Source: Pristionchus mayeri | Taxonomy: Eukaryota; Nematoda; Chromadorea; Rhabditida; Neodiplogasteridae | DNA: 64,000 bases | Assembly (NCBI GenBank): GCA_036245805.1 | Contig: BTRK01000004.1 | Span: 44,976,907 to 45,040,906 of the forward strand | Reading direction: 5' to 3' | Notes under the pieces: generated by a model | What the model saw: only the letters and a program-made list of their open reading frames with translations | Database searches by the model: none | Told to the model about the DNA's origin: nothing | Shown: piece after piece, positions 1 through 11,950 of the stretch | Position numbering within the stretch: the stretch's first letter is position 1 | Layout of the letters: every line of letters begins with the position of its first letter | Made by a program: the position numbers and the translations under genes

Positions 1-961
1 TATTTTCGTCTGCGCTCTATCTCCAACTGTGCCCAGAGTTGTTCAAACAATAAAAAAAGTTGGGGATCAGTTCCCCAGAACAAGTTGGACTTGTACACAC
101 AATAACAAAATGTTTCCTTAACTCTCCCGTAAACTTGTTATCGAAGGGTCATGCAATCAGAACCACGGTGCACCCCCGATAATCGATTGCAGAAGGCAGG
201 AAAGATATTCAAACAATCTGAAAAATAGGGAACCATATATATACAACATAATGAATATGACTAAGCAAAAACCAGATTTTTATATACAGTTCCTACGTAG
301 TTATGAATCTCCAAAAAAGTGGTCATGTGAAAAAGTGATTTTCCATGCCCTGATGGCAAATTTTGGAATATCCTTTCCATATTCACAGGATCACCTGGGA
401 TCGCGATGTGGATCATTTTGGTGATTTGAACGAGTCTCTATCTGTTCTAGAAGCCGAGATCTGAATTTCAGACCCCCTTTTTGCAGCAAGGCTGCAGCAA
501 ACGTGCGGTCGCGCAGCAACCTCATAATTTTTTTCTGGGTAGGCCTCGGGCATGACTCCAACCACAGAAAGTTTGGCGAGTAGGAAAAAATCTATGTAAG
601 AATTGCCTGTTTGAAAAAGTGAAATTCGATTGCTTCATCACTACGCAATTAGTTATGAGGCACGTGATGACGCAATACTCGCATTATATTCTTCCATTGA
701 TTTGGTATATAGCGCCCCAACATCGAACTTGCTACGTCAACGGTAGAAAAAGTTATATGAAAAATTCAAATCGTTTCAATACTTTTGAGCGCTACTGTAC
801 ACCAAAATTTCAAAAATGTATTTCTCGAGAAGAAAAAATAAAACTAGCCAAATTTTGGATATGTTGTTGTCGTTGTTATGTGTTCATGGAGATACTAGGT
901 TCATGAAGTTGTTAAATATTTGTCGGTTAATCATTATTCTTCCCATCCCTCCCCAACTCGC
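1..961. other. No gene recognised at left edge
   Basis: I see no convincing exon, repeat pair or RNA gene here. Open frames in this stretch are short, lack flanking splice signals and have no family resemblance. It should contain the remaining 3' part of the minus-strand X copy whose last visible exon ends at 962, but I cannot find the conserved C-terminal exons on the minus strand. Confidence 0.4.
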
Positions 962-2805
962 CTGATATTCTCCATCAGCATTATCCATATCACCGTCCAT
1001 GTCCATCATCACATCCTCAATCTCCTCGTACTCCTCTGCATCGTCACCCTCGCTCTCATCCGACAAATCACCATCGACATCCGAATTCTGCAAAATATTT
1101 TTAAAACGCTGTATCCCTAAGAACGTCAGATGGAGTGGCACAATCTTTCAAAATCATCGCTAGAAGCTCATACTTGGTGGGTAGAGTCATTACGGGTCCA
1201 ATAAACATTTCCCAAAATCTTGATCTACCGTTATCGATTTTTTCGAAAATTTTTATTTTTGATGTTAGGCCTGCATGTTATATACCATTCGAAAGAGCAT
1301 GAAAAGTTATGTCAGAATCCATGTTTTCAGATTCATTGGTCTTTCTACATTTGAAAAATTAAAGAAAAACTGAAAAATTTCAGAGTTTTTGAATTTCATA
1401 AAAATAAAACACCATGTTAACACTACTGGGACATCCTGAATTTTTGATATTTGGTGTGAAATTTCATAGGGAATTCAGATAAAAATATGCCGAAATGTAG
1501 AATTGGTGTGAACATGCACTTATCCTCGAAAAACGATCACACAATAACCGACGCAGGTTCGAATCCGCTCGGCTGCACGAACTTTTTGATGAAAATTTTT
1601 TGCCTATTTTTGTCTATATGTGTTTCTATGCTTGAATTATGATGTTATAACGAATTTCGACAATGTTTTTACTGGGAAATGCTCTGCAAAAAGTTCATGC
1701 AGCAGAGCAGATTCGAACTTGCTTCGGTTATTGCTTGCTAGTTTTTCAAAGATAAGTGCATGTTCACACCAATTCTACATTTCGGCATATTTTTATCTGA
1801 ATTTCCTGTGAAATTTCACACCAAATATCAAAAATTCAGGATGTCCCAGTAGTGTTAACGTGGTGTTTAATTTTTTATTAAATTCAAAAACTCGGAAATT
1901 TGTCAGTTGTTCTTTAATTTTTCGAATGTAGAAGGACCAATGAATCTGAAAACATGGATTCTGACATAACTTTTCATGCTCTTTCGAATGGTATATAAAA
2001 TGCAGGCCTAAAATCAAAAATACAAATTTTCGAAAAAATCGATAATGGTAGATCAAGATTTTGGGAAATGTTTATTGGACCAGTAATGACTCTACCCACC
2101 AAGTATGAGCTTATAACGATGATTTTGAAAGATTGTGCCACTTCCCCACCTAGATCTGACGTTCTTACAGAGACAGCGTTTTAATTTAAGGTTTCCCATC
2201 TAGGAAATACTACATTACGAAGCCTTTACAATATATTTGTGTTTAAAAAATCAGGTTTCATTCATGTAATACTGACGCTAATGATTCGATACCGCAAAAG
2301 AATAATTTGCACAAATTGCGATTTCAGGAATTTGGAACGGAGGACGGGAGTCCTTCTGACCCTCGATTTCTTCCTCACTCACCTTCTCAGATGGTGCCGC
2401 ACTGGTCGTATGGTGATCTCCTTGGGGTCGACGGGATGCTTCCATCTCATCCATTACCACGTCGCCAACATCATCTCCGTCCTCGCCTCCATCACCATCC
2501 ACGTCTTCCTCCCCTTCGGAGAGATTGAGCAGATCATCAGTAGCGATCCCATTCTAAAAGTGCAATATGTAACATTTACATTTTCTGCACTTTTAACTCT
2601 ATCCAAAGTTTCCAATTAGCGAATATGGCTTGAGCAACCCCACTATACGCAACAAATGTGAGGTATGAGAAGTGAGGGGAACTTCCGCATTTCCAAAAGG
2701 GCTGACCCTGATTAAAGCCCGGAAGTTCGGCACCCTTCCAGTCCCTTCCATCCATCCTCCCGCCATGTCAACCGCCTCGAGCAATCCTTTGAGCAGATTA
2801 TCCAT
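962..2805 (-). CDS. Family X copy 1, 5' exons only (partial, minus strand)
   Basis: Three phase-0 exons read on the minus strand: 2805-2707 (33 codons, starts MDNLLKGLLEAVDMAGGW), 2553-2383 (57 codons, acidic, LLNLSEGEEDVDGDGG) and 1087-962 (42 codons, NSDVDGDLSDESEGDD). The start is chosen because a TTCAG acceptor lies about ten bases upstream, as in the three other copies. Exon 3 would end at a GC donor (CAG|GCGAGT). A foldback element occupies intron 2. The protein would be an N-terminal helix followed by a long Asp/Glu-rich tract. No C-terminal domain exons like those of the complete X gene are visible, so this is either truncated at the window edge or a broken copy. Function unknown. Confidence 0.6.
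1100..2185. mobile_element. Foldback element, about 0.4-kb inverted arms
   Basis: The sequence from about 1119 to 1535 returns inverted at about 1757-2166. Matching landmarks are AAGAACGTCAG at the left and CTGACGTTCTTA at the right, and GGTCCAATAAACATTTCCC against its complement. The loop is about 220 bp. Both arms carry a GATTCGAA/TTCGAATC motif next to the loop that resembles a tRNA B-box (GGTTCGAATCC at about 1554). No transposase is encoded. It sits in intron 2 of X copy 1. Confidence 0.85.
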
Positions 2806-4305
2806 CCCGGGTTCCTGAATGATTGCATAAATAACAATAATATAAACAACATGTAGCGGCAATTTAAGCGTCAATTATAGAAAACAATTCACACGAAAAT
2901 CGGAGGGAGGGTTTCGCGCGCAAGAAAGGCTAGATGAGATATGGTTCTAGAGGGGCTAATTTGCATGCGTCCCAGAGCATGCATTCTACCTTATACAATA
3001 ACTTTGGGACTCTTATTCGAGGACGCCTTCGATGACAAAGGACAAGAGGGAGAGAGAAGAGATATAACCCACAAAAGAGAGGAAGGTGAGAGAAATACAG
3101 ATATAGATTACAGATCATAGATTTGCGATTATTGGCGGAACAAATGTGTAGCGAACTGGCCAAGGTTGAAGGGATCACTCACTCAGAAGCCGATCTGGTA
3201 GAGTGGGAGAGAAAGAGGGGCATGGGGAGGGGAGACGTAGGGGAGCACACGTTGATGGAAATACTACGGACCTCAAAGGGAGACTGGATTATCTACTTAT
3301 TATAATGAAGATAGGATGATTGAGGAGTCAAAGAGAATCGGGTTCCACCATGCCGAAAGATCTTAGGTTAGCAAACGCCCGGGAAAACGCCTGAGGAGTA
3401 GACCAAAAGCAGAACGAGATACCCAACCATGTCTATAATAGGGGTTCACAATAAGTATGTAACAAAATTTAATAAAAAGGGAACAGTTGTGAGGGGTGCG
3501 CAACAGGTGGGCTAGTGAACTGAATGAGACGAGTTTATGCTCAATAATAATGGGCGGAGTCAGGATATGGGCTGGAATTCGCACTCAACTGTCAACATGT
3601 GAACACATTACAGGCTTTCCACGGGGATACCACTGTCTTGTGAACGGGTCCATCCTATTAGGAGGAAAGAGGAAGTACCCTGTGGGACTCAGTGGTATGT
3701 ACTTTCCCATCGGCATGGTAGTGGAATTGCCCAATGGCATCCTACGGCTATACCACAGGGTAACTTCTCCATGTGGCTGGTGAGAAATCATGGGAAGGAA
3801 GATATTGAGAGGAGGACAAAATATAATTTACAAAGAATACAGAGTGAGTAAATGAGGCGCAATAAGCATCGAGAAATGGCCTCGCATGAAATTGCGTTCC
3901 TCATTGTACGTGCCCTGACCGGCGTTATGCAGACTTGAATAGACGATTTAAAATAAGTCCGATAGCAAACCATAAAGGAAGCAAGTATCACGCAATAGTC
4001 TCAAAGTTGTAGCCGACGCAAATGAGAGGCGAAGTGTAAAAATCTCATCGGAATGAGTTGAATTCAGTTGGGTCGATCATTATGAACGCCAAGCCTTCCC
4101 CCCCCCCATTGCGAGACGGGTAGGGCGTATGTGACCCAGAACCGAAACACCGATCCGCTCATTTCTAGAAAGTATTTCTCAGTTATATTTTCTCATACTA
4201 AGGGAGTTATTTCTACCAATAATTTCCTTTCGATTTGACTTTAATTGTTTCACTTACGCAACGCAGAACATCCGCAAAACTAAATGGTGATACAGGGAGA
4301 GATGA

Positions 4306-4399
4306 TAAATCGTCCGACTCTCTCAGATTCGCATGCTCTCTTGCTTTCTCTAACCGACGAGAGAGTGTGCAAAACAAAGAGAGTCAGGCTATTGCTCGG
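4306..4399. mobile_element. 93-bp palindromic MITE, degenerate copy
   Basis: It contains CGAGAGAGTGTGCAAAAC and AAGAGAGTCAGGCTATTGCT, with the inverted partner CGTCCGACTCTCTCAGATT at the left. It belongs to the family whose best copies are at 32688-32780 and 49129-49221. It lies at the palindrome centre, and a second diverged copy sits in the equivalent place of palindrome 2. Confidence 0.75.
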
Positions 4400-5679
4400 A
4401 AAGAGAGCGGTTAATTAACAGTTGCACAAAATCACGCTTCCGTCTGCGTTACCTCTGCTCCATCAAGCGAGAACGCACTGCGATCCACAGAGATATACAA
4501 GTAGTTTCAACTAATTTCAACTAATTTCTTGCCCCTCTGTGTCATGTAGTCGATACTGTATGCCATGATCTCTCACCAACCTCTCAAAGCAGTTACCCAG
4601 TGGGCTCCCCGCAAGCATCCACTGGGCAATTCCACTTCCATGACAATGGGCAAGCCTGACTGTGTCCCACAGGGTAGATCCGCTCTCATCCTACTAGGAT
4701 GGACCCGTTCACAAGGTAGTGGTATCCACGGTGGTCCCAACTGGACATTTCCACTCTCATCCGATAGGCACTTTCCCAAGACAGTGGTATCCCCGTGGAA
4801 AGCCTTCAAAGTGATCGCATGAAAACACAGCATAGTGCGAATTCCAGCCCCCTCCGCCCATTCTTGCTGATGATTAGCTCGTCTCATTCAGTTCGTTAGT
4901 CCCAGCCAAGCCTGTGCGCTCGCTTGTATTTTGTTGTTATTTTGATTAATTTTGTATTTGATTTATTATTGCGAACCCCTATCGGTAATGGGTAACATTG
5001 TAATAGGCATGGCTGGTTTCATCTCAACTAATTCAGTCTCTCCTCGTGCCCTCTCCTAAGTTGTAGAAACACTTGGGCCTTTCGGCGAGGATGATCTTGA
5101 TCTCTTCTCTTTTATTCCATACTCCTACTATCTATCATTGTCATACATTAGATATTCCGGAACCTTTTGAGGTCCATAATCCTACCCAAAAGGTGCCCTC
5201 CTCGTCTTCTATCTCTCACCCTTCACCTCTCTCCTCCCACTCCCCCTCTATGTTCCATTTATCTCCCGCGCTCTGCTTACACGGTTTCTTAGTCAGTGAT
5301 CCAGCTGTTCAACTTTCGCTGAACATTTCCCGAGTAATTCTAAATTCTCTGAGCTGCACCTGATTGTGTATCACCTTCCTCTCTCATCTATCCTCTTCCT
5401 ATCCCTTCTCTCTACATCTGTCAGTTTGTTATCGAACGCGACCTCGATATGTGTGTCCCAATGCATTTGTAATACACAATGCGTTCTCTGGGATGTATGC
5501 AAATAAGCATCTCCCTCATCTATACCACACATCAGTCGAGGACTTAGGCCAAAATAACAGTGGACGGATGGAGACTTGGATGGACATACAGATGAACGGA
5601 GAGAGTACTGCGAATTGTGACATTTCCTTGTTGATTTGCTCTATGTTTGTTACTTAAACGTTGTAATGTACATGATTAT

Positions 5680-5693
5680 TCAGGAATCTCAAG
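5680..5693 (+). promoter_or_regulatory. Putative spliced-leader trans-splice acceptor of X
   Basis: TGATTATTCAG lies ten bases before the ATG with no convincing upstream exon. The same arrangement (TTCAG then 8-10 bases then ATG) occurs at 11960-11950 and 2818-2805 on the minus strand and at 15505-15525 on the plus strand. An acceptor without a donor just before the start codon is what nematode SL trans-splicing leaves; this is inferred from sequence only. Confidence 0.5.
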
Positions 5694-8600
5694 ATGAATA
5701 ATCTGCTCAATGGTTTGCTCGAGGCGGTTGACGCGGCAGGAGGATGGCTGAAAGAGACTGGTGGGCTGCAGAACTTCCGCGCTATAATCGAGGTCAGTGT
5801 TGACGTATACCATGTCCCGTATATGATGTGTTCCTTGAAAACTCTTGTGGTGCTGATAATCGCATGATCAATGCAGTTTTGTTCGCTTTTGTTTTTGTTT
5901 TGTATCATCATTATGCACATACACTCTCTGAACTGTGTGAGAGCAAACAATGTGGAGATAATTTCTCACGAAGCCAACCGTGTACAAAATCAGTAAATGT
6001 CACAACTTTCACTCTTATCAGAACGATGTGGACGATCTGTTCAACGTGTCTGAGGGCGAATTGAGTGATGGAGAGGACGTGGATACCATGGATGATGATG
6101 AGATGGAGGCGGAAGGCGATGTGGATGAGGACGTGGAAGCACTCCCTCGCTCCGATTCAACAGAAACCAAAGTATCGAATGCAGTTGCGACTGGAGCAGG
6201 AGCAAGGGTAAGTGGGGGGGGGGGGAGAATCAGGATTTAGGCCTCGATTATGATCGCATATTGTACAGAATAAGAGGTGGCAGTGTCCGCAACTTGTATT
6301 CAATTAAGAGAGAATATCACGCCTTTCACGAGAGAATCGAGCTAGATTCCCCATTCCTGGGAATGGAGGGGAAATCAGGAAATGAGTTCTAACCTGTTTT
6401 GGGCATCCTGAGACATGCTTGACAGATCCCCAGAATCTCGTTATGCATACTTCATTCTGAAGGTGCCTACACCGGGTCGACTACCTGCAGCCTGAACTTT
6501 GAGAGCTTTTATCTCAATTCTGGTGAAAGATGGACAAAAAATGTCGAAGGAGTAACCCCCACTAATTTTTCGAGCTCTATCGATCTGTACAAACCGCTTT
6601 TCCTGAATCGCAATTTTAACCATGCTACATTCATGGCTAATGTTCTCAAAAGTGTAGGAAAAGGGGCAGCTAAAATTTTTATAGTGCATAGAGCTCTTCA
6701 AGAGCTTTCGAATGAGTACCTGGCGACAGAAATACCTGGGTGTGACTACGGCCATTTCTACGTTTCCTAATCATTTGAACTTTATTTTCAACACAAAAGC
6801 TCGCAGAAAAATGATCATTCTTGATAAATCCCTCCGAAAGGAGCGGTGTGAGAGAAAATTGACTGTTGAAAATAAAGTTCAAATGATTAGGAAACGTAGA
6901 AATGACCGTAGTCACACCCAGGTGTTCGTATTTCTGTCGCCAGGTACTTATTCAAAAGCTCTTGAAGAGCTCTATGCAATATAAAAATTTTAGCTGCCCC
7001 TTTTCCTACACTTTTGAGAACATTAGAATGTAGCATGGTTAAAATTGCGATTCAGGAAAAGCGGTTTGTCAGATCGATAGAGCTCAAAAAATGAGTGGGG
7101 CTACTCCTTCGACATTTTTTGTCCATCTTTCACCAGAATTGAGATAAAAGCTCTCAAAGTTCAGGCTGCAGGTAGTCGACCCGGTGTAGGCACCTTCAAA
7201 ACGAAGTATGCATAACGAGATTCTGGGGATCTGTCAGGCATGTCACAGGATGCCCAAAACCGGTTAGAACTCATTTCCTGATTTCCCCTCAATTCCCTGC
7301 CCCAGCTCGATTTTCTCGTGAGAGGCGTGATATCCTGTTCGGGAGGCGGACATTTCGGCAACGGGGCGCTTATCGCTGAACATTCGACGTAGCTGCTTGG
7401 GAGTTGTGTCATTGTAACCAGTGTGTGCTACTCTACATTTGCATATGTAATTCTTGTTACCAGGCGAACTTTAATTTCACGCCATATCTATGTATAAATG
7501 GTCCAAAATTGAGAATTTGAGTGGAAAATCATGGTTAGATAAACACCAAAAATCCTAACCAATTCATATTTTAGTATTCCAGTAATTATAGTAACACGTT
7601 AACATGGCTGTCGATTGATTACGATATTTGGTGTTTATCTAACACTGATTTTTCACTCAAATTCTCAATTTTGGACCATAAGCATAGATATGAAGTAAAA
7701 CTCCAGTTCGCCTAGTAACAAGAATTATATATGCAAATGTAGAATAGCGCACACTGGTTACAATGACACAACTCCCAAGGAGCTATGTCGAATCTCCAGC
7801 GAAGGGAACTCCGTTGCCGAAACGTCCGCCCCCCTCCTGTTCCGCTTGAGTCGTGCTATTACATTGCGCATTGAAGGGGAGTCGAAGGTTTAGCGCAAGC
7901 GGAGTATTTATAGTCTGTAGTTATCGATTTATTCGCGCAGAACCCGGTCGTGGTAGTGAGGTTCCTAAGAGAGAGTAGATGGATGGTACGGTAATTGTCG
8001 TCTCTATATTTATGCCCGATGGTTAATATAGGCGACGATGGAGTGAAAGAGCAAAATATGACACTGCCTGATATGATTTTCACGGAAGTGAGGACACTTA
8101 TATTTGTAAACAAATTACTGCTAAACCAGATATTCTTTCAAAATTATATTTGTACTCGAGAAACGTAAAAGTGAGACAAATATTTGTATTTGTATTGAAT
8201 CGATAATTACAGAATTCGAATGATGAATCTATTGAAAGCGACGAAATGGATGAAGAGGAAATTCGATTGGTCTCACTCGTGGCGTTCGAAGGAGAGGAGA
8301 CGACGGACGAGACGACGCTTCAGAACATCATATCGGCTATGGAAAATATGGAGAAGCAAAAGGTCGCGGAATGCATTCTCAAGGTTATTATATTAGGTTG
8401 AACAGAAAGTCTTTATAAACTGTTTTGCTCGATCACTGCTCAGTGCACGAGACCTTTGGTGTTCCCTCGCCTCTAGTGAATAACACATGACAAAGGGACT
8501 ATGTTGTCAACAACTCCCCATTCCACGCCTTTCATTCTGCCACTAGTAAGACCACGATGCTTGTTTCCACGGCCTTGCACATCCGCAACGTTCTGTTATT

Positions 8601-10535
8601 CGTATTCCTCTCTCACACTACAATGAAGGAATAGGAACGTCAGTTGGCTGAAGTGTACGATTCATATGCCACTCACTACCAGACCATGCGCAATTGGTAC
8701 CAACTCTTCGAGAAGGGGGACTTTTCCATGGATGATCATGACCGGTCTGGGAGGCCACCCGAGCTGGATTTGGATGCGCTACGGATCGTAGTGGAATTGG
8801 ATCTTTTCCAAATACCCGCGACATGGTAGCCACACTTGGGGTATCGCAAAGCACCATCGTAAAATTATTGGTCTCCATTGGCAAGAAGAAGAAGCTAGGC
8901 CGTTTCATACCCCACAAATTGACCCAAGACCAGTTTGATCACCGTGTCGACGATTCCCTTTCTCTACTCACTCATCACGCTGGAGATTGATGGTTGGACC
9001 GTCTCATAACAGGGGTCGAGAAGTGGGTCTGCTATGAGAATCACCATAGGAGGGCACAGTGGGTGGATGCCAATGAGACCCCACAGGACGTCGCAAAGCC
9101 TGACCTTCACCCTATGAAAATCTTGCTCTCTGCCTGGTGGGGAGTGGATGGCCCGATTTACTGGGAGCTCCTACCCGAGAAGCGGATAATTACTGGATAT
9201 GTCTACACTAAACAACTACGGAATCTCAAGAAGAAATTCGCACAATCTGCCCTGAACGGCAAGAAAGTGTACTATCAACACGATAACGCCCGACCCCATG
9301 TTGCACGGCAGGTCAAGCAGGAGCTGTCCAAATACGGCTGGATGGTTCTCCCTCATGCACCGTATTCTCCTGGCTTGGCCCCTTCGGATTATTGGTTGTT
9401 CTCGGATCTGACCCGTCATCTCGATCAGAGATCCTTCACTTCCCGTGGGGCGATCGAGGCCGCACTCAAGCAATATTTTGATTCGCGCCGAGATGGGTTC
9501 TATAAGGAGGGAATCCATAAGTTGCCTGAACGTTGAAGATTTGTCGTAGATAACAATGGTGCATACGTTTGATTTCGCTCTTGCGCTTTATTGTCAGAAG
9601 AAGGGATATAAAAAGTTTATAAAGACTTTCTGTTCAACCTAATACTATGGACTATGGACTATATTATTATACTATCAAGGTTATGGTTATGGAAGGCAAT
9701 AAAGTCCAGACATATCAATGCTTCTGACAAAGGCTGTTTTGAAGCAGAATAAGGATTCCTTTCAACAAAAGCGCAAAAGCGCTCTGCGAAAACTTGGATA
9801 GATAGTTTATATTTGGCGCTAGTAAACAGTCTACGGAAAAAAAACAAACTTCCAAGGTCTAGGGAAATGTTCGGAATGGTGAAAGATAAATCGAACACTA
9901 AACTATGCAGGAGGGAGTTGAATTCGACGTCAGACTGCTCCCCAGACGAATCTTCAAGAATGGTTGCTGCGAGGCGCGAGTGACGGTGCTGCTCTTTCCT
10001 GGATGGACAGTCGTCGCCATGCACTATGCGATGAAGACCATCGAGGTGAGTGACTTTAAAAAAATGTTTTTGGATGATTTAATTTAGGAAAGATTTCCGA
10101 ATGTGAGAGGAATCCAGTCGATGTACGTAGGGAACTACGAGATGGGTGAAGGATTGGATGCTTATCCGAAGAACTTCGAACTATGCTTTGCTCTCGTATT
10201 CAGTACCACTTTCCGTCCTCTGCTCCAGCTTATCACTAATAAGTGCTATCGATCGATCGATTGTCTTGTGATGAAGATCATGTCGGAGAGGCAGAAGTAT
10301 CTCGTAGATAGTCTTGTGAAGAACACGGACATTGTCGTGCTCCGTCATGATGGTACGTTTATTTTGCACAGTTTAAGGCCATTTTTTAGACATCTTTTCA
10401 GAGTCTGCCACGGGCAACGTGAAGGAGGCGAGCAACGAGCTGATTAGCAACGTTCGTTGCCAGCAAAACGGCAAGACGGATACCGCTATCGTGATTCGTT
10501 CACTCCCTCCACTCGATGACAGCGATAGATATTAG
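5694..10535 (+). CDS. Family X, complete acidic protein of unknown function (329 aa)
   Basis: Six exons join in frame: 5694-5792, 6022-6207, 8213-8383, 9911-10045, 10088-10352 and 10402-10535 (stop TAG). The first three encode a short N-terminal helix (MNNLLNGLLEAVDAAGGWL) and an Asp/Glu-rich linker of about 100 residues. The last three encode a compact mixed domain of about 177 residues (motifs VTVLLFPGWTVVAMHYAMKT, SMYVGNYEMGEGLDAYP and IVIRSLPPLDDSDRY). No signal peptide or membrane segment is apparent, and I do not recognise the C-terminal domain. Intron 2 holds two foldback elements and intron 3 a mariner, yet all exon phases agree, so the gene looks intact. It is the only one of four X heads in the window that keeps a C-terminal half. 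An acidic tract suggests interaction with basic partners, but that is speculation. Confidence 0.75.
6312..7334. mobile_element. Foldback element, about 0.5-kb arms, ATATCACGCC ends
   Basis: The left end ATATCACGCCTTTCACGAG is mirrored by CTCGTGAGAGGCGTGATAT at the right. Inside, GAATCTCGTTATGCATACTT and GGTCGACTACCTGCAG return inverted near 7165-7230. The centre is near 6.82 kb. It shares the internal block GAGCTCTATCGATCTGTACA with the element at 31.0-32.2 kb, so the two are diverged members of one family. No coding capacity is credible, because the open frames span the arms. It is inserted in intron 2 of the complete X gene. Confidence 0.85.
7340..7846. mobile_element. Foldback element, about 0.2-kb arms, adjoining the previous one
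   Basis: The left terminus TTCGGGAGGCGGACATTTCG is answered by CCGTTGCCGAAACGTCCGCC at the right. Within the arms, GGAGTTGTGTCATTGTAACC and GGTGTTTATCTAA are inverted. The same inner motifs (TTGTxTCATTGTAA, GGTGTTTATCTAA) occur in the element at 14471-15014, so these are relatives. The terminus GGGAGGCGGAC resembles GGGAGGGTGAC of that copy. Confidence 0.8.
8393..9642 (+). mobile_element. Mariner-type element 1 (inactive), in an X intron
   Basis: The terminal inverted repeats begin TTAGGTTGAACAGAAAGTCT and are flanked by a TA duplication (8391-8392 and 9643-9644). The length of 1250 bp is typical of mariner. It lies wholly inside intron 3 of X, so it need not disrupt that gene. Confidence 0.92.
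8644..9535 (+). pseudogene. Mariner transposase remnant of element 1
   Basis: Helix-turn-helix remnants are visible (MRNWYQLFEKGDFSMDDHDR), followed by a frame change near 8800-8830 and a stop near 8988. A 180-aa catalytic remnant follows. In the DD34D triad the second and third aspartates are present (YQHDNARPH and LAPSDYW). The first, normally in a TxDEKW motif, reads TGVEKWV, so it is Val. Frame breaks plus a lost catalytic Asp make it certainly non-functional as a transposase. Confidence 0.85.
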
Positions 10536-10793
10536 GAGGAGTGTGTTGATACAAGTGAAATATTGAAGAGGAACAACCTGTTTAATTTTGATATTAATTT
10601 TTCCCCGATAAATTTAATCTACTTTTGTTACTACTTAGAGTCAAGTAATGAACAGGAATATACTCTATTTCAAGTTGCGCCTTCGTTTTGTTCAGATGAA
10701 CATATAATTTATGAAGTTGATGATGTTTCCTTTTTTCTGTTGTAATTCGAATGAAATATTGTTTTCTGAATATTTACTTGCATTCTTCTATTA

Positions 10794-11460
10794 GGTTGGT
10801 GCAAAAGTTTCGATACAAGATATTTTGTAGATTTTCTTCTTAATAATTCTCATATATCAAACACCACTTGGGTATTATTTGAAGTAGTGTTAGCTCATTA
10901 CAAGTATTTGTTTAGACCCGATCAATCCAATGCCATTTCGTTGAAAAACAATGATAAATGAACATTAGCGAAATTTAAATGATTGTGGGTTTTCAACACA
11001 AACCATCGCTAAAACTAAACGTACGATATACTGCTTCCCCCTTCAGAGAAACTAATCATCAAGGGTGGATGCTTCCATTGAACACGTTAAATGGGAGTTT
11101 CGGGCTTCCATGGATATCTAGTATTGCAAAAAAACCGATTTCGTCGATAAAATTTGAGGGTCAATACCATAATTGCGAAATCTCTCGAATGGAAGAGATT
11201 TCGAATTTTCGAAAAAAGGTGAATTTTCACCAACTTTCTATAGAAGGAAGATAACAACATGATATTACTCGATTTGACCTCCATTGGCCTTGACGACAGC
11301 CTTGAGGCTATCCAGATTCTAGTGGCGGGTGGAGCGAGCATCATTCTCCAGAACCGACCACAAACTATTGTCGAGGGGATTCAAATCGGGGCTGTTGGAG
11401 GGCCTTTCATTCGATGAAATGAAATCCGGATGATGGCTCGCACACCTAAATATATGGTTA
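10794..11460 (-). pseudogene. Tc1/mariner remnant (transposase C-terminus plus one end)
   Basis: On the minus strand near 11450-11300 a frame reads NSPDLNPLDNSLWSVLENDA, then RSTRH, a stop, and NLDSLKAVVKANGG. This is the typical C-terminal region of Tc1-like transposases (SPDLNPxD). At the other side the end TTAGGTTGGTGCAAAAGTTT (10794-10813) is a mariner-like terminus. I see no matching second end; the element stops abruptly near 11460, close to the truncated 3' side of X copy 3. Confidence 0.65.
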
Positions 11461-11607
11461 ACGATTAGATTAAAAACAAGCCAGAATCGCACGATCTCGG
11501 ATTTGCCAATAGTAATACTTCATTTCCCTATCCCTTAGAATATTCGAAAAGAAAGACGACGAAGTGGCCCATAGTAGTACCAATATTTCCATCCCTCCTC
11601 TCCTCAC

Positions 11608-11950
11608 CCCATCTGCTGCAGTTGCAATAGATTCATTGCGTTCTTCCGGGGTGCGAGAAGGTGCTTCCATGGCATCCATCTCCACGATCTCCACGTCATC
11701 CTCGCCTCCATCGTCCAAGTCTTCCTCCCCTTCTGGTACATTGAACAAGTCAACAGCACCGATCTCCTGCTAAAATGACGATTTGTAACATTTACCGTGT
11801 CAGCATAGTTAATATTGAATCGCTGAAAATTGTGCATTTCCGAAAGCTGACCATGATTAAAGCGCGGAAGTTGTGCATCCTTCCAGAGTTCTTCAGCCAC
11901 TCGCCCGCCTCTTCAACCGCCTCGAGCATTCTATTGATCATATTTTCCAT
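11608..11950 (-). CDS. Family X copy 3, first two exons only (truncated)
   Basis: Exon 1 is 11950-11852 (33 codons, MENMINRMLEAVEEAGEWLK) and exon 2 is 11766-11608 (53 codons, VDLFNVPEGEEDLDDGGEDD). Both are phase 0 with good GT-AG borders and a TTCAG before the start. Downstream on the minus strand only a transposon remnant and the convergent end of the complete X gene follow. The copy therefore has no C-terminal domain, and would give an acidic fragment of about 86 residues plus read-through if expressed. Likely a gene fragment. Confidence 0.6.

Larger units (their letters stand above)
2383..6207. repeat. Large palindrome 1 with divergent family X heads
   Basis: The arms are imperfect inverted copies about a centre near 4.25 kb. 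Matching pairs: X exons 1-2 at 2383-2805 (minus) against 5694-6207 (plus); the region around 3040-3130 against about 5380-5460; GGGGTTCACAATAA near 3440 against TTATTGCGAACCCC near 4970; and the blocks 3570-3790 and 4565-4830 with shared TGGTATCC and ATTCCACTTCCATG-like motifs. The roughly 2.9-kb spacer between the two start codons therefore serves two genes transcribed outward, so a shared or duplicated promoter is inferred. The small open frames in the spacer are shadows of the repeated blocks. Confidence 0.8.

Noticed and set aside
3585..3791. Open frames on both strands in the palindrome spacers (also 4565-4887, 13433-13703)
   Set aside because: They are overlapping frames in inverted non-coding blocks, lack splice borders, and are not conserved as protein between the four spacer copies.
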